This document shows positions 32,889-39,000 of a stretch of DNA of 39,000 nucleotides, piece after piece (position 1 is the stretch's first letter; each line of letters starts with the position of its first letter). This DNA comes from Porticoccaceae bacterium. GTDB taxonomy: Bacteria; Pseudomonadota; Gammaproteobacteria; Pseudomonadales; Porticoccaceae. Under the pieces are notes generated by a model that saw only the letters and a program-made list of their open reading frames with translations, did not search any database and was not told the DNA's origin. The translations under genes and the position numbers were made by a program. The stretch is from positions 152,983 to 191,982 of the forward strand of contig JAHEGD010000006.1 of assembly GCA_024639885.1 (NCBI GenBank), given 5' to 3'.

Positions 32889-32993
32889 ATAAATAGCATT
32901 GATTCTATCTTGTTGATTTTTATAGGTAATTTTTTTTAGCTAGGCAAGACGCGGCCCGCGGACTACAACGCGTGGAGGGTTTGGCGGTTTTTT

Positions 32994-33009
32994 TTTATCA
33001 ATTGGTTAA
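32994..33009 (-). promoter_or_regulatory. Probable upstream activator site for a DmpR-like regulator (or IHF site)
   Basis: On the - strand TTAACCAATTGATAAA, 13 of 16 positions as in the TTGATCAATTGATCAA pattern I recall for XylR/DmpR-type sites, centred about 140 bases upstream of the expected start. A weaker related sequence (TTGATGAGCTGGTGAA, + strand 33034-33049) lies about 40 bases further out. The same place also gives a perfect IHF consensus on the + strand (TATCAATTGGTTA, 32996-33008) after a T tract, so IHF binding is a real alternative. Confidence 0.5.
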
Positions 33010-33183
33010 AACCGCACTTTTTGAGCGAAACGGTTGATGAGCTGGTGAAAAAGCGCCTGCGAACCGCCCGCAGCGGGGAGGCGGTAACCGCTGTCGTCTA
33101 GTGACGAGGCGGGGCGCTGGGGTTTCTCTCGGAAAATTCATAACCCACTGTTATTTATGAAAAAAAGATTTTATTGGAGCGCT

Positions 33184-33303
33184 ATGCGCAACCGTAATTG
33201 GCTGGATTACCCCACGTCATTTCGCCCTGTCGGGTGCGCTGTGGTCGCGCTGAACAGAGAGCTGCGCGCGGCTGGCGTGTTGAGCGATGTCGCTGAGAGT
33301 TAA
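33184..33303 (+). CDS. Possible 39-residue small protein in the divergent control region
   Basis: ATG at 33184 with TTGGAG five bases upstream, stop TAA at 33301. The frame is also open upstream to an ATG at 33157 (48 residues). The peptide starts MRNRNWLDYPTSFRPVGC and ends in LSDVAES. I do not recognise it. It sits between the two sigma-54 promoters and its end overlaps the palindrome at 33300. It could be a genuine small gene, a remnant of a lost gene, or chance. Confidence 0.2.
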   Translation: MRNRNWLDYPTSFRPVGCAVVALNRELRAAGVLSDVAES

Positions 33304-33315
33304 CCAAATGGTTAA
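33300..33315 (+). promoter_or_regulatory. 16-bp palindrome, candidate activator site for the YCF48-RND-DUF1302 operon
   Basis: TTAACCAAATGGTTAA: 7-base arms TTAACCA and TGGTTAA around AA. It closely resembles the element upstream of dmpK (TTAACCAATTGATAAA on the other strand) and is centred about 150 bases before the expected start of the + strand sigma-54-like promoter, the same relative position. An imperfect inverted repeat (TTGAGCGA TG TCGCTGAG, 33280-33297) lies just upstream. Binding by the same regulator is inferred. Confidence 0.5.
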
Positions 33316-33435
33316 ATTGGCGGCTGGCGCGGTGGTGGTCGCAAAGCGCCGCGCCGCCTTACAACAGCGCTCAAAAAATTTTTATCCGTTAAAAAACATG
33401 GGTTTATATATCTTTCTGGCAGTCGTGAAAATTAT

Positions 33436-33451
33436 TGGCACGAATTTTGGA
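33436..33451 (+). promoter_or_regulatory. Sigma-54-like promoter of the divergent operon
   Basis: TGGCACG-AATT-TTGGA: perfect -24 box and correct spacing, but the -12 GC dinucleotide is GG. Expected start near 33461, leaving about 110 bases before the lipoprotein start codon. Possible promoter of reduced strength; no clear sigma-70 alternative was found nearby. Confidence 0.5.
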
Positions 33452-33569
33452 TCTCTAAGGGGAAATCGGCTGGAATTGAGCTTCCAGCGATAACAATAAA
33501 CCTCAGCGGCCAGCGTCGAGAGCAGGGCTGCCAGCTAGGGTAACTATCTATAACAAGGTGGGGGAGAAA

Positions 33570-34592
33570 GTGACGTTGCAACAAGCCGACAACTCTTTAT
33601 CGGGCGGCTGCCGCTCAGTGCGCAGCGGTAGTGGCCCGGCTGTGCTGGCGCTGGCCAGCGTGCTCCTGCTCGGCGCCTGCGAGGCGCGCCTAGACCTATC
33701 GGGGGTCGAGCAGACACTCAACCAAGCGGTGCGCCGCACTGACCAGTTGATGGTATTGGAGCGTGTTGGAGAGCAGTTAATCGTCCTGGGTAACGACGGG
33801 CTGCTGCTGCGTCGCGGCGCGGCCAGCGAGCTGTGGCAGCGTCAGCAGCTAGAGCGAGACGGTGTGCATCCTGATTTTATCGCCGGTGCGCTATGTGGCG
33901 ATGGCTCACTGGTTGCGCTCTCCTATCAGGCCGAGGTATGGCAGACCCACGACGGCGGCGACAGTTGGCATATTGAATCGCTGCCAACCGAAGAGGACGT
34001 GCAAGATATTGAGTGCACTGCAGACAATCAACTCTGGGTTGTCGGCAGCTACTCAACCTTACTGCACAGGGCCGCCGCCGGCAGTGAATGGCAGCAGAGC
34101 TCTCTGCAAGAGGATGCAATGTTGACTGCGGTGACTTTTGCCAGCATCGAACATGGCTATGCCGCCGGTGAATTTGGTCTGTTGGCGGTGACCGAAGACG
34201 GTGGCGCCAACTGGCGGGTGGTCGATCCCATCGGCGAGGAGCTCTACCCGTTGGCGGTCTATTTTGACGCCGAGGACAACGGCTGGGTGGGCGGTTTGCA
34301 GGGAGTGATTATGCACTCTGAAGATGGCGGTAAGAGCTGGCAGCGCACTGAGACCCCGACCGAGTCGCCGATCTACAACTTTCTCATGGTCGGAGAGCGG
34401 TTGTTAGCTACCGGCGATCAGGGCACGGTTTTGCAGTGGCTCAACGGCCGCTGGCAGCGTGTCGAGACGCCAGAGACCCCTACTTATTTTCGCGCCGGTA
34501 TTGCCGTGAGCCCACATCAAGCGCTGATCGCCGGCGGTTGGGGGGCACTGCTGTCGATCTCGCTTGCCAGCCAACAACACTCAGTGGATTAA
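33570..34592 (+). CDS. YCF48/BNR-repeat lipoprotein
   Basis: 340 residues from the GTG at 33570, chosen for the GGGGGAG just before it; a GTG at 33558 gives four more residues. A signal peptide ends in the lipobox LLLGAC with Cys37, so the mature protein is lipid-anchored. The rest is a beta-propeller-like YCF48 domain with three Asp-box motifs: THDGGDSW (about 126-133), TEDGGANW (208-215) and SEDGGKSW (250-257). YCF48 relatives are assembly factors, and bacterial copies are commonly next to RND transporters and DUF1302/DUF1329 genes. It starts the divergent operon, 12 bases before the RND gene. A role as periplasmic adaptor or assembly factor is inferred. Confidence 0.85.
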   Translation: MTLQQADNSLSGGCRSVRSGSGPAVLALASVLLLGACEARLDLSGVEQTLNQAVRRTDQLMVLERVGEQLIVLGNDGLLLRRGAASELWQRQQLERDGVHPDFIAGALCGDGSLVALSYQAEVWQTHDGGDSWHIESLPTEEDVQDIECTADNQLWVVGSYSTLLHRAAAGSEWQQSSLQEDAMLTAVTFASIEHGYAAGEFGLLAVTEDGGANWRVVDPIGEELYPLAVYFDAEDNGWVGGLQGVIMHSEDGGKSWQRTETPTESPIYNFLMVGERLLATGDQGTVLQWLNGRWQRVETPETPTYFRAGIAVSPHQALIAGGWGALLSISLASQQHSVD

Positions 34593-34604
34593 GGACTTTA
34601 CTCG

Positions 34605-36998
34605 ATGTCAGCGATTTCACACTTTTTCCACCGTCTTGAAGTCGGCTTATTCGCCAGACCCAAGCTGGTACTGGCCGCTATATTGATGGCGACGCTGTTC
34701 TTTGCCGCGCAGCTGCCCGGGGTAAAGATGTATTCAGATTTTGCCGATCTGCTGCCCCAAGAGCACCCCTATATCGAGCTACACAACGATATAAAAGACA
34801 ACTTTGGTGGCGCCAATGTGATTGTGGTCGGGGTCGAAGTTGCCGAGGGCACTATTTTTAACAATGAAACGTTGAAGTTGATCCATGAGGTCACCCAGGC
34901 GGTGGATAACCTCCCCGGCGTCAACCACAACCTGGTCGCCAGCTTTACCCACCGCACTACCCGCAAGGTCTGGCTGACGGAGATGGGCAACATTGTTTCC
35001 GACCCCTACTACAAACCGCAGGACCCAGACTTGAGCGCCGCCGCACTTGAGGAGTTGAGCAAAGCGGTGGTGGCCAATCCGCAGGTTTACGGGCCGTTGA
35101 TTTCGCCTGACATGAAGACTGCTCTGGTCAAGGCTCAGCTCAACGAGGGGGCTTTGGATTACGAAAATACCTTTGCCCAGTTGCAGCAGTTGCGCATGGA
35201 TTACGCCCGCGAAGGGGTCGAGATCTATGCGACCGGTCAGCCGGTGCTGGTCGGTTGGGCCTACCACTACAAGGACCAAATTTTTCAGATTTTGGCGTTT
35301 ACTGCCTTGATCATGGTCGCGCTGCTAATTTTCCATTTTCGCTCGTGGTACGGGGTGCTGGTGCCGCTAGCAGGTGTGTTGGTCTCGACCATCTGGGGCA
35401 TTGGGATCATCTCGCTGTTTGGTTACAACCTCGACCCGCTCGGTCTGGTCATTCCATTTTTGATATCGGCGCGCGCCATGTCCCACGGTATCCAGTTGGT
35501 CGAGCGCTATTATACTGAGCTAGAAGGGGTCGGCGATTCGCATGTGGCGGCGCGGCACACCTTTGAGAACTTGTTTCGTCCGGGTACTCTCGGTGTAGTT
35601 TCAGATGCGGTCGGTCTGCTGCTGATTGCGATTGGATCGATACCGCTCAACACCAAGCTGGCCCACTACGCCTCGCTGTGGGCGCTGAGCATTATTGTTA
35701 CGGTGCTGTTAGCAGTGCCGCTGTTGTTGTCGATTCTGCCGCGGCCGAGTAAGACTCAGCTTAAACAGAATGCGCTGCGCCATGTAGCCAACTACGCCAG
35801 CGGCATTGTTATCGCCAGACCGCGGCGAATTTTGCTGGTGGCGGCGGCGCTGACAGTGGCGGGTGGCTTTGTCGCTTCGCACGTGACCATTGGCGAGTCG
35901 GAGCCCGGTTCGCCGATCCTCTATCAGGATCATGATTACAACGTCTCCTCGAAAGCGATCAACGATAGCTTTCCCGGTTCTGAGGAGCTCTACATAGTCG
36001 CCGAGCACCGCGACGAGGGTGGTATAAAACGCCCTGAGGTGCTGGCGGCGCTGGAAGATTTAGAGCGCCATATGCTGCTCGATCCCGAGGTCGGCGGCGC
36101 CAAGGGTATCCCCGACCTGATCAAGCAGGTCAACCGGTTGCTGCACAACAACGATCCGCGCTGGCAGCAGATCCCCAAGGATGAGTTCTATGTTGGGGGG
36201 TTGATGTTTGCCTATATGGCCTCCAGCCCCATACCCGGCGCGTTGAAAGAGTTTGTCGATCCGGCCGAGCAGGTCGCCAACTTGGTGTTCTATTACAAAG
36301 ACCATCAGGGTGAGACCATCCGCCGCGCCATCCACACCGCCAAGCAGTGGATCGACGCCAATCAGGGCAAGGTCGACGGTCTGAAAATCCGCCTGGCTGG
36401 CGGCACCATCGGCGTCACTGCAGCGATGAACGAAGCGGCATTTGATACCAATAAAGTGGTGTTGCCACTGGTGTTTTTGCTGATTTTTGCTTTTGTTATG
36501 GTTTTCTACAGCTCGTTACAAGCTGGCCTAATGATGTTCGTGGCGATGTTCTTTGCCACCACCCTCACTTACGCCTACATGGGCTTGGCCGAAGTGGGTA
36601 TCAATATCAATACCGTACCCATCATCGCGGTGGGGGTTGGGGTCGGCATTGATTATTCGATCTACATGATGGATCGCATCCGCGAAGAGATGGCGCGATT
36701 GGACGATCTGTCCGCTGCAGTAGGTGCGGCGCTGCGCTCCACCGGTCTCGCGGTGAGCTTTACTGCGATCACCCTGATCGCCGGCATTGTGATGTGGATC
36801 TTTCTCTCCGATCTCCGTTTTCAAGCCGATGCTGCGCTGTTGCTCAGCGTCATGGTGGTACTCAACGGACTGGCTGCGCTGTGGCTGGTGCCGGCGTGGG
36901 TGCTCACCTTTAAACCAACATTTATCACCCAGTTGTCTGTCGATGCTGATGGAATTATCCATCAGCAGCGCACACAAGCCCAGTCTGGAGGCGGTTAA
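34605..36998 (+). CDS. RND/MMPL family transporter
   Basis: 797 residues. Inner-membrane RND protein with two repeats, each a membrane helix, a periplasmic domain and a helix bundle. The N-terminal helix (KLVLAAILMATLFFAAQLPG) precedes FADLLPQEHPYIELHNDIKDNFGG (short blocks), a conserved start of MMPL-type exporters. Later motifs are VIPFLISARAMSHGIQLVERYY in the first bundle and VGVGVGIDYSIYMMDRIREEM in the second, the latter with the Asp expected in the proton relay. The substrate is unknown. TAAGGA lies upstream. It is between the YCF48 lipoprotein and DUF1302 genes, a combination that suggests an envelope-spanning system for hydrophobic compounds. It differs from the 11147-13723 exporter in lacking the DPF loop. 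Confidence 0.87.
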   Translation: MSAISHFFHRLEVGLFARPKLVLAAILMATLFFAAQLPGVKMYSDFADLLPQEHPYIELHNDIKDNFGGANVIVVGVEVAEGTIFNNETLKLIHEVTQAVDNLPGVNHNLVASFTHRTTRKVWLTEMGNIVSDPYYKPQDPDLSAAALEELSKAVVANPQVYGPLISPDMKTALVKAQLNEGALDYENTFAQLQQLRMDYAREGVEIYATGQPVLVGWAYHYKDQIFQILAFTALIMVALLIFHFRSWYGVLVPLAGVLVSTIWGIGIISLFGYNLDPLGLVIPFLISARAMSHGIQLVERYYTELEGVGDSHVAARHTFENLFRPGTLGVVSDAVGLLLIAIGSIPLNTKLAHYASLWALSIIVTVLLAVPLLLSILPRPSKTQLKQNALRHVANYASGIVIARPRRILLVAAALTVAGGFVASHVTIGESEPGSPILYQDHDYNVSSKAINDSFPGSEELYIVAEHRDEGGIKRPEVLAALEDLERHMLLDPEVGGAKGIPDLIKQVNRLLHNNDPRWQQIPKDEFYVGGLMFAYMASSPIPGALKEFVDPAEQVANLVFYYKDHQGETIRRAIHTAKQWIDANQGKVDGLKIRLAGGTIGVTAAMNEAAFDTNKVVLPLVFLLIFAFVMVFYSSLQAGLMMFVAMFFATTLTYAYMGLAEVGININTVPIIAVGVGVGIDYSIYMMDRIREEMARLDDLSAAVGAALRSTGLAVSFTAITLIAGIVMWIFLSDLRFQADAALLLSVMVVLNGLAALWLVPAWVLTFKPTFITQLSVDADGIIHQQRTQAQSGGG

Positions 36999-37067
36999 TA
37001 ACAACGATTTGGGGCATCAATCACCCTTCAGATAATAATTAAACCAGAAGAGAGTAGGAGCAATACT

Positions 37068-39000
37068 ATGCAGATAAAAAGCTCTATGAAGCGTCTAGCC
37101 GTCGGCTTGACGGTAGCCGGGATCGCCGGCACCGCGGCGGTCGAGACGGCATTCAGTCGTGATATTGAGTGGTCGGGTTTTGCCGAAGAGGTAGTCCACC
37201 ACCGTAAAGATATCGGTATCTCCAAGGCGCGCAGCGGCTTTCAGCTAGAGGGCCTCAAATTTGTTGGCGATGTCGGCCCGTTCAGCAATGTCAGCGTCAA
37301 TGGCATCATGCGCATAAGCTACGATGCCGTTTACGACCTCAATGACGACGAGTACGGAGACAACGCCGGCGGCGCGGCATTTTTGAATTCGTACGGGTTG
37401 GCCAATATTGGTGCGCCAACCCGGGTGCCGGTCAACGGCAATGGCTTGGGCCCGGCGGATGGCCTCAGCGTCGGCAATTTTGCGGTAATGAATATTCTCG
37501 GCCCCAGGGTCGAAGAGATTACCGGGGCGCCGACCGGAACCTTCTCTGGGCCTGGAGGTATGTTGTCTGGCAATACCTTCGTCGATAGCTACGCCAACAA
37601 CCCCAACGTCGGCATGATTACTCTCGGTGATCATCTGCGCGATCACGCCGATGGCGTCGCCTTTGGTGTGCCTGTTCGCCCCTGTGATACCGACGGGCGG
37701 GGCTGTATCGATGACTATATGGATGCCGACAAAAATGAGTTGGCCTCGCCAGAAATCTTTAGCGATCGCGCCGATTGGCTGCGCGAGCTCTATGTCGATG
37801 CCACCTTGCTGGGCAGCGGTGACAATGAGATCAACTTCCGCCTCGGCAAACAGCAAGTGATCTGGGGGCGCACCGATCTGTTCCGAGTCCTCGACGTGAT
37901 CAATCCGGTCGACTACTCGCGCAACAACATCTACGACGAGCTGGAAGATATCCGTATCCCCATGTGGATGCTGAAAACCGATTTCCGTTTTGGCGCTACC
38001 GGTCCGTTTGACGACTTTAATATGCAGGTGGTGTGGAATTTCGATAAGTTCCGCCCCAACAACCTCGGCCAGTGTGGTACCCCCAATGTCATTTTGGACG
38101 CCGGCTGTTTCTTCCGCGGCATGAAGAACCTGTGGGACAACGGTGGCACCGTGGCTAACTTTGCCCCGTTTGACCCGGCCGACCCCAGTCTGGGACTGTT
38201 GGCGACCAACTTTGGCCCGCAAACCATCGGTATCCGCAATGTCGAGTTGCCCTCATGGAGCCTGTCAAACACGCAACTCGGCTTTAAGGTCGAGGGTGTA
38301 AAAGGCGACTTTGGCTGGTCGGTAAACGCCTTGACCTACCGCTCGCAACTGCCCTCGCTGCGCGCCGGCAATGTTGAAGTGGTCAACCCGTTTGTGGGTG
38401 GCGAAGCGCAAGCACACGACTACCTGATTGCCTTCGATGTGGCCTTTCCGCGCGTCAATCTATTAGGTGCGTCGGTCGATTACTACTCGCAGGCGATCGA
38501 CACCGTGTTCCGTGTCGAAGTGGCCGGAACCCAAGGTGAAGAGTTTGCCAACACCTTGCGTCCTGAGCTCTACTCCGAGTCTGATGTAGTGCGTTTTGTC
38601 ATTGGTGCCGATAAAAATGTCTTTATTCGTCCGCTCAATAAAGACCGCGCGTTCTTGATCTCTGGGCAGATCTTTGGCCAGCACCTGCTCGACCATGAGG
38701 TCGCCCAGGCGACGCTGGGTGAGGTCGGCATGCCCGATTGGGAGAAAAACTACATCGCCACGCTGCTGATCAAAGGTTGGTGGATGAACGACCGGCTGAG
38801 TCCTCAGCTGATTATGGCGCACGACTTCCGCGCCGGTGCGACGGTGGTATCGCCCTCGGTGGATTGGCTGATCAGCGACAACTGGCAGATGGTGCTGACC
38901 GCCAACTACAAAACCGGCGGCAGTGACCACAAGTTCGACGACTGCCGTTTGTGCAACCCATTTGGTCCGTTCACGACCTCAATACCGGCCTTGCCAGAGC
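37068..39000 (+). CDS. DUF1302 family outer-membrane-type protein (3' partial)
   Basis: At least 644 residues, open to the window end. The ATG at 37068 follows GTAGGAGCAATACT. A signal peptide ends near residue 31 (GTAAVETAFS). The body is rich in alternating, aromatic-containing segments as in beta barrels. The family hallmark is the LGKQQVIWGRTDLFRVLDVINPVDYSRN region (residues about 255-285, read in short blocks), followed by YDELEDIRIPMWML. Three cysteine pairs (PCDTDGRGC, GQCGTPN...DAGC, DDCRLC) may form disulfides. The acidic DTDGRGCIDDYMDADKNE stretch may bind calcium. DUF1302 proteins partner DUF1329, here encoded in the phenol operon. Role unproven; an outer-membrane route for hydrophobic compounds is the common guess. 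Confidence 0.85.
   Translation, partial: MQIKSSMKRLAVGLTVAGIAGTAAVETAFSRDIEWSGFAEEVVHHRKDIGISKARSGFQLEGLKFVGDVGPFSNVSVNGIMRISYDAVYDLNDDEYGDNAGGAAFLNSYGLANIGAPTRVPVNGNGLGPADGLSVGNFAVMNILGPRVEEITGAPTGTFSGPGGMLSGNTFVDSYANNPNVGMITLGDHLRDHADGVAFGVPVRPCDTDGRGCIDDYMDADKNELASPEIFSDRADWLRELYVDATLLGSGDNEINFRLGKQQVIWGRTDLFRVLDVINPVDYSRNNIYDELEDIRIPMWMLKTDFRFGATGPFDDFNMQVVWNFDKFRPNNLGQCGTPNVILDAGCFFRGMKNLWDNGGTVANFAPFDPADPSLGLLATNFGPQTIGIRNVELPSWSLSNTQLGFKVEGVKGDFGWSVNALTYRSQLPSLRAGNVEVVNPFVGGEAQAHDYLIAFDVAFPRVNLLGASVDYYSQAIDTVFRVEVAGTQGEEFANTLRPELYSESDVVRFVIGADKNVFIRPLNKDRAFLISGQIFGQHLLDHEVAQATLGEVGMPDWEKNYIATLLIKGWWMNDRLSPQLIMAHDFRAGATVVSPSVDWLISDNWQMVLTANYKTGGSDHKFDDCRLCNPFGPFTTSIPALPE

Noticed and set aside
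33287-33493. 68-codon frame on + strand before the YCF48 gene
   Set aside because: No ribosome binding site, overlaps the palindrome and the sigma-54-like promoter; better explained as regulatory DNA.
37245-38222. 325-codon frame on - strand
   Set aside because: Antisense to the DUF1302 gene, which is open to the window end and has a signal peptide and family motifs.

Overview
The window looks like a chromosomal segment of a GC-rich gammaproteobacterium, probably an aerobic Pseudomonas- or Cellvibrio-like organism able to grow on phenol. The housekeeping blocks follow pseudomonad order (ribBA-ribH-nusB-thiL-pgpA-ribA; gpmI-envC-ctpA). Taxonomy is inferred from gene order and protein similarity only.

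Left part (1-18.4 kb), core genes. On the + strand: the end of a RibBA-type protein with a decayed GTP cyclohydrolase II domain, then ribH, nusB, thiL, pgpA, a complete ribA with its own probable promoter, and an isolated hisF. A 666-base gap follows, holding an exact 32-bp tandem repeat and two copies of a terminator-like module. On the - strand are ctpA (S41 protease), a DUF2805/TIGR03643 small protein, envC, gpmI, uup, an MMPL/RND exporter with a DPF-rich loop, and a PPi-type phosphofructokinase. Then come mpl (+), dtd (-) and metY (+), closed by a strong bidirectional terminator.

Right part (18.4-32.8 kb), a complete-looking phenol meta-cleavage operon on the - strand. Transcription order is dmpK-L-M-N-O-P (multicomponent phenol hydroxylase), dmpQ (ferredoxin), dmpB (catechol 2,3-dioxygenase), dmpC, dmpD, dmpE, dmpH, dmpF, dmpG, then three non-classical genes: an ABM-fold protein with two membrane helices, a DUF1329 protein and a 2-hydroxychromene-2-carboxylate isomerase-like protein. 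Phenol would go to catechol, 2-hydroxymuconic semialdehyde, 2-hydroxypenta-2,4-dienoate, and finally pyruvate and acetyl-CoA. The tautomerase gene (dmpI) and a DmpR-type regulator gene are not in the window. dmpD has clearly lower GC than its neighbours.

Control region (32.8-33.57 kb). Upstream of dmpK lies a perfect sigma-54 -24/-12 promoter with a palindromic element about 140 bp upstream of the expected start site. Facing the other way, upstream of a lipoprotein gene, is a second sigma-54-like element with a related 16-bp palindrome about 150 bp upstream. This suggests one enhancer-binding regulator controls both divergent operons.

Far right (33.57-39.0 kb, + strand): a YCF48/BNR-repeat lipoprotein, an MMPL/RND transporter and a DUF1302 outer-membrane-type protein cut by the window end. 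DUF1302, DUF1329, RND and YCF48 proteins often occur together. Here the set is split, with DUF1329 inside the phenol operon and the other three in the divergent operon. The most interesting hypothesis is that this poorly understood envelope system is co-induced with, and serves, phenol catabolism.
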